Origin: Tetrapyrgos nigripes
Taxonomy: Eukaryota > Basidiomycota > Agaricomycetes > Agaricales > Campanellaceae
Assembly (NCBI GenBank): GCA_013368315.1
Contig: JAACJM010000097.1
Span: 124,001 to 188,000 of the forward strand
Direction: 5' to 3'
Length of the DNA: 64,000 bases
In this document: positions 46,401-55,883 of the stretch, piece by piece
Layout of the letters: every line of letters starts with the position of its first letter
Position numbering within the stretch: the first letter of the stretch is position 1
The notes under the pieces: model-generated
What the model saw: only the letters and a program-made list of their open reading frames with translations
Database searches by the model: none
What the model was told of the DNA's origin: nothing
Made by a program: the position numbers and the translations under genes

Positions 46401-47809
46401 GTGTCGGTTGTAGAGTTCGTCGGAAAGGGGAGTAGTGAATGACAGGCCCTAAATATGTCATTCAGAAACTCAGTTATAAAAATATACGTTCCTTCGTGAA
46501 AAGACACTCACAATACCCTTGATGAAGTCCTTCGACTGGTCGCCGTCATATATGAAGAAATGAACCACCCTAATAGATGTACCTCCAGCCGAGATATACA
46601 GTCTGGCAGTGAAGGGAAGGAAATCGTCATGCCCAGAGCCTGTGTATTTCCCAGTGACCTTGACAATGTCATTGCGCAAAGATTAGTACTTCTTCACGGC
46701 ATCAAACACGAAAATAACACACCTTGAGAACAACCCTGACCGGCCCGCTTTGCTCCACGTCAACGGTGTCAACACGTCCTTGCATCCCAATCACTGACGG
46801 CTTATCCCCAGTCAATTCTGGTTCATCTGGCGCGTCTTGGAGGTGTAGAACGAGAACACCGTTTTGGGCCTTGACAGAACCGGCGAGCGAAAGTGATGAA
46901 ACGAGGGTGGTACCAGAAGTGTTGATTTGGGCTAGTGAAAGGCAATTGGCATTCAATCAGCTAAGAATGGAAGAAGACGCACCTTGAAAATCCCCCGTGG
47001 TCACAGTGATAACGCCATCTGACTGAGAAACCGATACTGGGTTCTGAGGTTCTGCTGGCGTGCCTAGAAAAGTGAGTATTGTTAGAAGTATATATGCCTA
47101 ATTTCCAGGGTCGACAAACCTGGAGCCAACGACAAACTATCAGAAAGTCCACTATCTGCAGGGAGAGCATGTCCAGTCCACTTCAAGCTCCCATCAGGCC
47201 AACTTTATATGAACGTAATCACTGTCAGCACACAATGTCCAGATACCAAAACGACAACATCGACACGCACAAAGCCATAGGCCACGTCTGCACCGGAATG
47301 CTAGTATTGCCAGCATTCACGGCAATAGGCGTCGTCTTGTCAATCTCTCCTTGCGGCCATGGGATTCCAAACGCAGCTCCATTGGGAGTGATTGAAGGTG
47401 CAGCACCGTCAACCCACTTGAGCGAAATAGGTTCGGAAGCCATTGGAAAGTGGACGTAAGCCCGTCCTCGCATTCATGGCGTATTTAAAAGGAGAACTTG
47501 GAGGGCTGGTAATATTGTTCGTCCGGAAATAAAAAATGGATGACAGAACCGCGTTCGCTATGTTGGTCATGAGGTGATATGAGATGAAGCTGAGGTCATT
47601 TTTGGTCGGTCCCTGAGCATCTTCGATGCGGTTGAGCATGCATATGGATGGCCATGAATGGCTCGAAGGAAAGATCAGCTGAGTCGCTTGCACATCGGAT
47701 GAACGATTCACGACAGAAGCGACAACGGCCCGCCTAAGGCCGCCGCGTACCGGAGGAGAAGAAAGAGCAAAAATAAAATAATGTAGCGTTTTCCTCGTTG
47801 GGGTTGAAA
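43439..47809. repeat. Segmental duplication, copy B (pairs with 14138-18502)
   Basis: 4371 bp with near-identity to copy A. The right edge at GGGGTTGAAA adjoins unrelated sequence in each copy. Small indels lie mainly in introns, and a 17-base difference sits in the 5' flank (about 47537-47556). Confidence 0.95.
43455..47473 (-). CDS. PL26-like rhamnogalacturonan lyase (PcRGLX/YetA family), copy B
   Basis: Intron-rich gene (more than ten exons) for a PcRGLX/YetA-like protein; characterised members cleave rhamnogalacturonan I backbones of pectin from the chain end. The start at 47473 (MRGQAYVHFP, or internal MASEPISLKWVDG) shows no signal peptide. Order: RIFT-barrel-like N-terminus (GIPWPQGEIDKTTPIAVNAG), beta-sandwich (HLQDAPDEPELTGDKPSVIG, NAQFNGTATPDISTWP) and alpha/alpha toroid (YDVGGFAWDNGELGTDLWLW, FHHTGPFAGLGSRHNVSHWG). 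It is open at the two positions where copy A is frameshifted, and ends EKAWEKDEKVSLKERRPKWK...CIS. Last exons: FPAPTQVGGQDVVEPVQE spliced to IENLATNDAAG across a GTACGG...CCAG intron. This is the copy more likely to be active. Confidence 0.85.
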
Positions 47810-47832
47810 GTTAGGATGTCATCTGTTGAGGA

Positions 47833-47860
47833 ACGGTCTTGAGTGGAAACTCATGACCGT
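47833..47860. repeat. 12-bp hairpin beside the duplication edge
   Basis: ACGGTCTTGAGT and ACTCATGACCGT pair with one mismatch around GGAA, 24 bp from the right edge of duplication copy B. Function unknown. Confidence 0.45.
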
Positions 47861-47936
47861 TAAAATTTGAAAAATTGGACTTCTGACCTCCACCACCACC
47901 ATCTCAAGACTTACAGACTACAGTCAACCAAACACA

Positions 47937-47962
47937 ATGTCTGGACACGGAAAGGTGGAAAG
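47937..47962 (+). pseudogene. Possible histone H4 5' fragment
   Basis: ATGTCTGGACACGGAAAGG followed by TGGAAAG reads like the first nine codons of histone H4 (MSGRGKGGK) with one substitution and one missing G. Upstream is a histone-like leader with CCACCACCACC. Homology stops abruptly after 26 bases. Short, so chance resemblance is possible. Confidence 0.35.
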
Positions 47963-48040
47963 TTGCGTACTCGCCGCTGTTGAAGGAGGAAGTAGGTCTG
48001 GTTCACATGTACAAGACAAGCTGTAATGCATGTCGTTGCT

Positions 48041-50083
48041 CTACGTGGACAACGGATGCTCATATGTATACGTCGGCAGCTCTATCCTGAGCTCCAACCC
48101 CATCGATGCCAACTCCCTCAGCCTAGGCTCAGCAGCAGAACGAAAATTCTGAAACCACTCAGGCGACAGCCCATATTTTTGCGTGTAAATTTGATCCAGA
48201 TCCAATTCGAAATATTTAAGCTCGTCAAGCAATGGCTGGTCTTCCATACATGTAGGAAACGCCCCAATGCCCATTCCTATTCCTCTGACAGAATTCCACC
48301 GTCGAGATTCCACCATAGAGATCATAACGTCAGGATTAGGTATCTTGGGTTTGCTACCCCAAGCCTCAATCAGACGTATTGTCAGGTTCTTCAGATGAGG
48401 GAGAAGAACGGCCTTTGTCGTTGACGAGGATAACGAGGTTGACTGCCTTGCTTTCCCTTTCCCTTTTCTGGATTTGGATGAAGAAGAGGACGGAGATAGG
48501 AGAAGAGGCTTAGGAAAAGTCAAAGCCTTGAAAAGAGAATAAGGTCGGATTTCCGAGGAAGAGCTCAGAAGAAAATACTCGAGGCTGGGAGTGAGAGTAA
48601 GGATCTGCACGAGTTGTTTACCCGTGAGGAAGACGGCTCCGAAGATGGACAACTCCTTCAGAGTTGAGGACGATGACCTTACGAGAAAGGCCTCGAGGGA
48701 CTCGCAAAAGTAGGCTTGTAGAAAGGGGTCGATTTTTAAGCCCTTTCCTACGAGCTTCAGTGAGGCAATGGACGGCAGCTCAAGGTTGCAAAGGAGGAAT
48801 GATGCATCGTTGAGGCTGTCTTTAGACTCGAGGTCGACTTTGATAACCAACGACTTGAGCCTGTCATGATTCCATCGATCCCAAATGCTCAATGTTCCGA
48901 AGGATTCGTGTGATTGGAGAACGTCTGGGCCTTCGTTAAGAACCAATCCCTCAAGACGTGGACAAAGTTTCAGCAGTCTTGGGACGTCGCTCCTGAGTCG
49001 CTCGGAAGGTACCTCCAACGTAATGTGCGTCAACTGGTCGAACTGTAATACCCCAAACAACGAACCATGTAAATGATTTGTAGTGAGCCAGTGTAGTTTG
49101 GGCGCGTCACAGACTATCGTGCGGTAAAATGCAGAGCACTCATCCTCATCCGACATCGCCATCGGATCCCCAGTCATGGCCAACTGAATCGACTCGAGGA
49201 TAGGGAAGTAATCGTGTTTTGCGAGAGAGTAACGCCGATTAGTGAAAGCCTCGGTGTGGAAGATGAAACACTCCAATCGGAAAGTAACGTGTTTCCAACG
49301 ATGACCCTCCTTCATCAACATTTCGAGGATGTACCACCCTTTCCTGCTGAGTATGGGTGCCAAACTCCATCTACCCGGAATGGTGCTCCATCTGTCGGGT
49401 TCGATGGCTTCAATCCAAAGAACCAAAGGTGCATTGGCCGAGTGACGAAGATAGTAGTGAACCAAATCGTCTATATTCGGAGAGGGGTGGTTCAAGTCGA
49501 TGAAAAGGCGGGACCATAACGCGGGTTGGGAAAACACCACCTGTCTCCAGCGGGAACAAGTCTGCGCGAGGTCAAGAGTAATGGGAGAGATCCTTCTCTT
49601 TGGGGCCGCCATATTGATTGATAGACCGTAGGGATAAGAATGATAGGAAAATATCATGGAGAGGGTTTCGACAGGGAGTTTTCGTATGGGAGCCAAAAGT
49701 CCTTGATGTTCTTCCGCCATCCGATGAAAAACATTCCTGCAGCCGTGCAGCTGTCCACGCACTTGGTCAATCCAAGCAAGTTGGACATCCAAACGATCCA
49801 CCTCATGCGAAAGACTTTGGACGCAAGATGGTATCTGGGCTGCTTCCAAATCTGTAGGCACGTATCCAGCGCGAAGTCGTTCTGAAAGCATCGATGTACA
49901 ACTTGTGCCGCGTATCGCTGCAGGCAACTCGAAATGGGCGTTGCATCGAGTGCATAGAGGGATTCCGTTGGAGATGGGATAGTTATGGCTTTCTTCTTCG
50001 TCTGAGGAATCAGAGGAATCGGAAGCGACGGACTGTGCTCTACCGAAGCCAAAGGCGTTGAGAATGGCGCTCAAGAAAGGCAT
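48041..50083 (-). CDS. F-box protein, intronless, 680 aa
   Basis: Single uninterrupted frame starting at 50083 (MPFLSAILNAFGFGRAQS). Ser/Asp/Glu-rich N-terminus, then CTRCNAHFELPAAIRGTSC and a coiled segment (SHEVDRLDVQLAWIDQVRGQ). The F-box lies about residues 130-195 (LAPIRKLPVETLSMIFSYHS ... DLAQTCSRWRQVVFSQPALW). An LRR-like C-terminal region includes LTHITLEVPSERL, LCPRLEGLVLNEGP and LTPSLEYFLLSSSS. This layout (two-Cys N-terminus, helix, F-box, LRR) is one of the very expanded agaricomycete F-box families. Probable SCF adaptor; the substrate is unknown. Intact. Confidence 0.88.
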   Translation of the reverse strand: MPFLSAILNAFGFGRAQSVASDSSDSSDEEESHNYPISNGIPLCTRCNAHFELPAAIRGTSCTSMLSERLRAGYVPTDLEAAQIPSCVQSLSHEVDRLDVQLAWIDQVRGQLHGCRNVFHRMAEEHQGLLAPIRKLPVETLSMIFSYHSYPYGLSINMAAPKRRISPITLDLAQTCSRWRQVVFSQPALWSRLFIDLNHPSPNIDDLVHYYLRHSANAPLVLWIEAIEPDRWSTIPGRWSLAPILSRKGWYILEMLMKEGHRWKHVTFRLECFIFHTEAFTNRRYSLAKHDYFPILESIQLAMTGDPMAMSDEDECSAFYRTIVCDAPKLHWLTTNHLHGSLFGVLQFDQLTHITLEVPSERLRSDVPRLLKLCPRLEGLVLNEGPDVLQSHESFGTLSIWDRWNHDRLKSLVIKVDLESKDSLNDASFLLCNLELPSIASLKLVGKGLKIDPFLQAYFCESLEAFLVRSSSSTLKELSIFGAVFLTGKQLVQILTLTPSLEYFLLSSSSEIRPYSLFKALTFPKPLLLSPSSSSSKSRKGKGKARQSTSLSSSTTKAVLLPHLKNLTIRLIEAWGSKPKIPNPDVMISMVESRRWNSVRGIGMGIGAFPTCMEDQPLLDELKYFELDLDQIYTQKYGLSPEWFQNFRSAAEPRLRELASMGLELRIELPTYTYEHPLST

Positions 50084-51212
50084 TGCGGGATCTCTTGAGC
50101 AGCGTCACGAAATGAGCAGCTGCACAGTGTCAGTATCATCATCCATTCAAAGCCATAGACTTACAGTTTACGTATAGATAACACTTCTGAACGAAGGCTT
50201 TAGCAGCGACATAAGCGTTAGAGATGTAAAGTCAGGGTTGGGGTCAAACTTAAAGTTGCGGCAACGGCGATGAAATTACCACGACCACCATCATCGAGAC
50301 CAGACCTCAGCCGCAAAGATTCTTGAAGACCTAATTACGACTATGAAGGCATGCCGAGAAGAAGATGAAGAAGCTGAAGATTAAGAGGCGAGTTTTTTGA
50401 AGAGAAGGCTGTGTGGTTTGGGTAAAAGGGTTTTTGATGATCTGCGACTTTTATTCTGATAATCTGGATCTCTTGCAGCTAATACACTTGAATGTAGCCG
50501 GGAAGCATTCCAGGACGTTGGAGTCAGTACTGACCTATGGTGCCTTTCCACCGCTGGATGTGCCTGTGTCCATCTTGTCCCTTCTGGTGTGTCTTTTCAT
50601 GATTGCTGAAAACCCAGTCCTCCTAACTCCTTGGCCGAGAGCATCCTACAAATAGTCGAATGCACTAATTTGGCTTGAGTCTCCTGGTACTACCTATGGT
50701 ACTATGGTACGTGCGTCAGAAATTACACTCAATTCCTATCTGACCAAAGCCAACGATGTCCAGCCTTGCACTTAGGTCTACAGGTTTTCCTTTGCCGAAC
50801 TATTGGCATTGCTATCGTTCCTGAACCTGGAAGACTTTTTTTTTTTACCAACGACTGTCGCAGGTGGTCCTTCAAATGATGTCATGAAGATGCGATGGTG
50901 AGTTTGGCTTTTTCTCAATTGCTTTCTGGGCAATGGTATGAGGACTTATGAGGACTCATACCTGCCGCTGTATACAGTGGCCCGCACCGACATATTACTG
51001 TGTGCTATACAATGCCAGCATCCAGAAACCTCGTTCCCGTCTGCTCTGTCGCTTTAGGTTTTCTGAACTGTGCATCCCAAATTAGCGCTATCCACGTATA
51101 CTGCGCTCAGATCTCAGTGCTACGGATACGTCATTTATGACCCACGTCCCTCCTTAAAAGACCATGAGCAATTCTCAACGGCTTCCCCTTCACCTAGCTG
51201 GCTACAGTCAAC
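50084..51212. other. Divergent intergenic region, no gene
   Basis: Lies between the 5' ends of the minus-strand F-box gene and the plus-strand WD40 gene, so it holds both promoters. A poly-T run (50837-50846) is the only marked motif. Confidence 0.5.
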
Positions 51213-52589
51213 ATGTCAGTACCAACTGTCACTTCGATCAACTCAGGAGATTTTCTTGGGAAGTGGACAGCCGAACTCGAGAGCGACTTCTCAAAGGATG
51301 ATCAACCAGCGGTCTTCCTTCCCGGGCACCCAAAGGAATGGGGACAAGAAACAGCTCGGATTAACCTTCCAATTCCAGCGGATTCAGCTCGTTTGACACA
51401 CATCGCCCTCAATGATGATGGTCATTACCTTGCTGTTTCCGCTGACAGCGACGTGCGCATCTACGATACGTCGTCGTTGGAAGTTGTACGCACCTTGCCT
51501 GGTATACATCCTCGTTCGGTGTCTTCCATCCGGTTCCAGCCTGGACAAAATCTGGATGGCAAGCTTCTTGTCAGCGGGACTTCTTCCCGAGGCGATCGGC
51601 ACGGATTTGACCAGGTTAATGTCGTCAGGTGCTGGGATCTGGGAGAGCCTGCTGAAATGGCTATAACCCCAGATACTTTGGCAGAAGCTGCCCAGGCTGC
51701 AACCTCAGCTGCCGTTGGAGTCCTCGCAGCAGGGAGAAATCCTTTCTCCAACGATGATGTGTCGAAAATCCAGAACCAGATTCTTGATACATTGTCTTGG
51801 ACTCAAGTCAAATTGGGACTGCAGAGCGGGCATGCTTGTGAAGGAAGGTTGACGAAGGGCAGAGTTTTCAGCTCTGATGGGTCCTTGTTCCTCTACGCTA
51901 ACCAGCATAACGCCGTCGTCATCTCGGATTCCCAGACTCTCCAGGAGCGTTATACACTCGTTGGACATACAGGCCTGGTTACTTGGGCAGAAACGACTCC
52001 AGATGACAGTATCGTCGGTACCTCATCTTGGGACAGGACCGTACGCCTGTGGAACACCAGCACTGGCGAGCAGTTACGTGTCTTGACCGGTGTGGCTGCC
52101 CAGATTTGGATCGGTGCCTTTTCACCTGATGGGTCAGTTTTGTGCGCTGGCATTGGGGATGGTCAGATTCGGGTATGGTCAGTGGGGAATGGGGAGCTAT
52201 TGCATACGCTGGGAGGTTTTGATAGATGGGTTCGAAGTATTGCTTTCAGCCCTGATGGAAAACATGTCGCTGCTGGAAGTCGTCGTGGGACCCTGAGGAT
52301 TTTTGAGGTCTCGACTTGGGAAAGTGCACAGCTTTGGCGGGTAGAGCAAGGTCCTGGCGCTAGTTTCCTCGAGGTTAATGCCTTCTATACATCTCGAGGA
52401 TTGTTGGTCTTTAGATGTGGTGGGCGCGTATTCACCTATGACCTAGAGACGAACCAGAAAGGTTACTATAAACATGCAGCTGGAATCACGCAGTCCTCTG
52501 CGTCTGGGCAGACGGTAGCTACGTCGGATGGGCAGACGTTGATTAATGTGGATTTTGACAGGAATGTTAGGCTTTGGAGGCTTGCGTAA
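51213..52589 (+). CDS. WD40 repeat protein, 458 aa
   Basis: Single open frame. N-terminal 40 residues (FLGKWTAELESDFSKDDQPA) precede a propeller whose clearest blades are LTHIALNDDGHYLAVSADSD, VTWAETTPDDSIVGTSSWDR plus TVRLWNTSTGE, WIGAFSPDGSVLCAGIGDGQ plus IRVWSV, and WVRSIAFSPDGKHVAAGSRR. It ends NVRLWRLA. Most likely a scaffold for protein complexes; no partner is suggested by neighbours. Paralog of the frameshifted gene at 11599-12934, sharing the same odd N-terminus and an Ala-rich insert (DTLAEAAQAATSAAVGVLAA) between blades. Intact, intronless. Confidence 0.9.
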   Translation: MSVPTVTSINSGDFLGKWTAELESDFSKDDQPAVFLPGHPKEWGQETARINLPIPADSARLTHIALNDDGHYLAVSADSDVRIYDTSSLEVVRTLPGIHPRSVSSIRFQPGQNLDGKLLVSGTSSRGDRHGFDQVNVVRCWDLGEPAEMAITPDTLAEAAQAATSAAVGVLAAGRNPFSNDDVSKIQNQILDTLSWTQVKLGLQSGHACEGRLTKGRVFSSDGSLFLYANQHNAVVISDSQTLQERYTLVGHTGLVTWAETTPDDSIVGTSSWDRTVRLWNTSTGEQLRVLTGVAAQIWIGAFSPDGSVLCAGIGDGQIRVWSVGNGELLHTLGGFDRWVRSIAFSPDGKHVAAGSRRGTLRIFEVSTWESAQLWRVEQGPGASFLEVNAFYTSRGLLVFRCGGRVFTYDLETNQKGYYKHAAGITQSSASGQTVATSDGQTLINVDFDRNVRLWRLA

Positions 52590-52749
52590 TTTGGCGACTC
52601 GAGTAATGATTACATCTGCCAGTGTCCGTGTACACGGCAGGTCCTGGACAGAAACTGTATACTCTATTAAACGAGATTGCATATATGTAGTATACTCATT
52701 AGAACAGTTCTTTTCAACGTACATATGCAGCGTAGTCAAAAATGAGAAT

Positions 52750-53830
52750 CCGACCGAGTCCGACGATTTGTAAATCGTTGTCAGACCGCTGCTTAGACCC
52801 AAATGGACCGACCGAGCTCTTCAACCAAGATCTGCGTGCCAAACAGTATGCATACACGCAATCTCTCAGTCCTCAACACCCGAAGAGGTCTGAAATCCAT
52901 ATCTGCAACGTTTCCCCCAAAGGCCAAATAGTCAATGAAGTCAAACTATCGACTCCAATATCCGAAGACTGCTTTAAGACAGATATCCAGCGTGAATGCA
53001 GCATATCAAAGAATTGCCCTGAAGGGAATGATGGGTGGATGTGCCAGTGGTATCGGATATCAAGGGTTTTGATATGAGGAAGGAGCGTAAAGACTCGAAT
53101 AGATGAGTAGTCAACAGTCATCCCTTTGAAAAAGCCAGGAGTCAGATTGAAGTTTGGGAAGCCTGGAGTAGGACTATCTCTTTCTAGTCTGAATTCGTGA
53201 ATGGTTAAGGATGTAAGAGAGGGAGGCATTTGGAAAGGGAGGTGGCCAGCCCATCAGAGTCATAGTACAGTCAAACATCTCAGAATACATAGGGTTCGTT
53301 CCAGAATATCCTTATGCATTCTCAGATAAGATTTGAGGGGGAAGGGCCAGTTCGTTTTGCCAAAACCTTATGCATTGTGAGATGTTCGACTGTAGTATGA
53401 TTCACAAATATGAAGGCCCACAAAGATGGTGTAGACCGAGCTAGATGTCGCCATCCTGCGCAGACTTGAGACAAATCAAAGCCCGACAGTCGCCGTCCTT
53501 CCCCACGTCATACCACTCTTCATTCTCTGTACAATGTATGGAGAAGATATGGGTGAGGAGCTCGACGGGCAGGCGGCGCAAAGGATCTCTAGAGAGCGAA
53601 GCTGCTCTCCTCGTCGACGAGCCAGCCGCTGCCCGTATCGTAGTAGGATCATTTTGACGTCGAGACCCTGTATCTCGTCAAAACGCCGCACATCACTTTC
53701 TGCGTCCAAGAGGCATTGCGAGATGTGTTTGACATCGAAAGTCCGACTCGAAATTACAACGCTAGCGCAAGTGCAGCAAGTTCGAATTTTTAGGCAGACA
53801 TTGGCGATTGACCTGTAGGCCTGACACCTT
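52750..53830 (-). pseudogene. F-box/LRR gene remnants
   Basis: Two minus-strand pieces look like agaricomycete F-box/LRR C-termini. 52873-53229 reads MPPSLTSLTIHEFRLERDSP, IRVFTLLPHIKTLDIRY, DSLTSLTIWPLGETLQIW. 53476-53830 reads KHISQCLLDAESDVRRFDEI and LDVKMILLRYGQRLARRRGE. No F-box, no continuous frame and no credible splicing between them. Likely decayed fragments, possibly of more than one gene. Confidence 0.4.
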
Positions 53831-55883
53831 CAGAACTTCCTACCGACAAAATTGAGCATTTAATTACCAGAAATTGCTACGGTACTTATTGTGAGGTCCT
53901 TGGAGATTTCTTGGTTGAGTAGCGTGGCATGATAGTCACTTGTAAAGTGACGAAGTGACGCGTGACGCGTTTGCGACTCTTCCACATAGTATAAGTATCC
54001 TGGACTTTCTTCAGATCCTCGCTATATTGTGCCGTGGAACTGTAACTTTTTAATGTTTCTTTCTATTCTGAAGACGAATCCCACTTCAAGGTATCGCTCT
54101 TATCACTCGACTACTACTGAGGCTATTTAAGAGTCCCAGATTTACCGCCTCGCAAACTAAACGCGTCAGGCTTCAGAAGTCTTGCCACCTTCAATCACTG
54201 TGACACACACACACACTAAGTATACGCGACCAGATTGATACAAAAGGACATTCTACTCGTCAGAAGCATTGCCAGTTCCAACCGAAACCGCCGTCATTCT
54301 TTCCGGTTGATTCACTGGGAACCAATCCAAACGCTTGGCTTGTTACTACGAAGAGGGCAGCTTTTTAATCGCGGGTGCTAGTGGTACGTCTTCATCTAAA
54401 GATCCTTGATGACACCAGATTCTAACTATCTTAGCTTATCGTTTCCAGGCTCAGGAAACAATTTTGATTTCGAGCTCAGAAGACGTCCTTGAGATCCTGT
54501 TTCGCTGGGCCAGAAAATGGCAAGTTTTGGTCAAGACGGACTCATCCCACTTTCGATTCTCTCAGCTTCTGATCTGGCTAGAATCCGAATGGACGTTTCT
54601 TCTAGTCTTGGGTCAAATCCTGAAGTTAGTCAAGTAACCCAGGTGTACTGCATTGTCCTGATAGGTTTTTGGCTCTAAACCATTGCTAACTGGCCACTTC
54701 GGATTGCTCTAGATCTAATGTACATTTGCTATAGGTTTCTCCGGGGTCGCAGCAATCGTCTTGGACTCAGTACTATTCCTCGTTTCACGTCAATGTTGGA
54801 CGCTATCCTCGGCTCATCGATTATCAACTTGACATAAAAGCAAGTTGGCCGTTTCGTCCACTGTTCTTCAAAACGGAATTGCAACTTTACATGCTGTCCC
54901 GAAATGATTCTTGTATCTGTTTGATGTCCATACCAATCACAGCAAGTTGCAAAACGATAAGCCGCCCCACACTTTGTGTGTACATAGGCGGAGCTCAAAA
55001 TCCGCGTGGTGACTTCCTCAGCGTAAGGCAGCAACCTGCTCCACCCCATCTACCTCTATAAATATACTATGGGTCCATGTCTCAGGTTGACTAGCTTTGT
55101 CGTTTCCCTCTCTCTAACCCATTCATCAACCGTGGTCGACCGTTCCTCTCAGGTTCGTTGACCAGTGAACCTTTTTCTCTGTAGTTTTGCTTCAGCCTGA
55201 GCCTTCTCTGGGACCGCTCGCTCACGGTAGTCAGCCTGCGTATTTCGGTAGTAGTATACTCGTTGTGGAAGCTCAGTACTCAGTGCCAGTTGCTTCAGAG
55301 CGAGAGGGATATGTCGACGGTTACCGTGCATCGTTGCTGGTCGTCAATGGTAGAGAGAGAAACTAGCGTTGTGCTGAATACATACTACATCGTTGTAAGT
55401 ACATACTTGTTTCTGCTCCAATGAATAGTCACCACGCGGATTTCGAGCTCCGCTTATGTACACACTTCGGTATGAAGTCATCAATGCGAAGCCCAAATCG
55501 GTGAAGGTTTCCCAGGACGCGGCCGTCCGCACTCCAAATAGGACTGAACCTTTTGGGCTCTGAAATCTGATCCTCTGTTCGTTTCTCTCTTAATCGTGTA
55601 GCAAAGTAGCGCAGTACAGTAGAGTAAACAAGAGTAGAGTAGTAATGAGTTGCGCAATGCCACTGCTATTTTAGTATTTGTGAGATCCGACGTCCAAGTG
55701 ACCACAACTCAAACCCATACCATCACACTGATCACTCGACCTCCCGCAATCAGTCCCAATATGACCTCAACTGCTTGTCCAGGTTTACCAGTATACATAA
55801 AGGGGTCTCCAGAGTATAAATGAAACCGCGGGCAATGCAGTTCGGTCGAAGAAGCTGCCCAGAGATCTGACCTACCTGCGATA
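53831..55883. other. 2-kb gene-free stretch with an inverted repeat
   Basis: No coding frame supported. A short AC run (about 54200-54215), a TATA-like CTCTATAAATATAC (about 55052) and the 39-bp inverted repeat listed separately are the only structures noticed. Confidence 0.45.
54976..55465. repeat. 490-bp element bounded by 39-bp inverted repeats
   Basis: 54976-55014 and 55427-55465 are inverse copies with two mismatches (GTGTGTACATAGGCGGAGCT... / ...CCGCGTGGTGACT). The 412-bp interior has a TATA-like sequence and no gene. Could be a MITE, or two oppositely placed copies of a dispersed promoter-like repeat. No target duplication found. Confidence 0.7.

Noticed and set aside
47710..47830. 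Promoter of PL26 copy B extending past the duplication edge
   Set aside because: The first 330 bp of 5' flank are shared by both copies; no conserved regulatory motif beyond the edge could be recognised.
54960..55061. Peptides with NPRGDF/NPRGDY as coding exons
   Set aside because: They arise from the two arms of an inverted repeat and lack flanking coding sequence.
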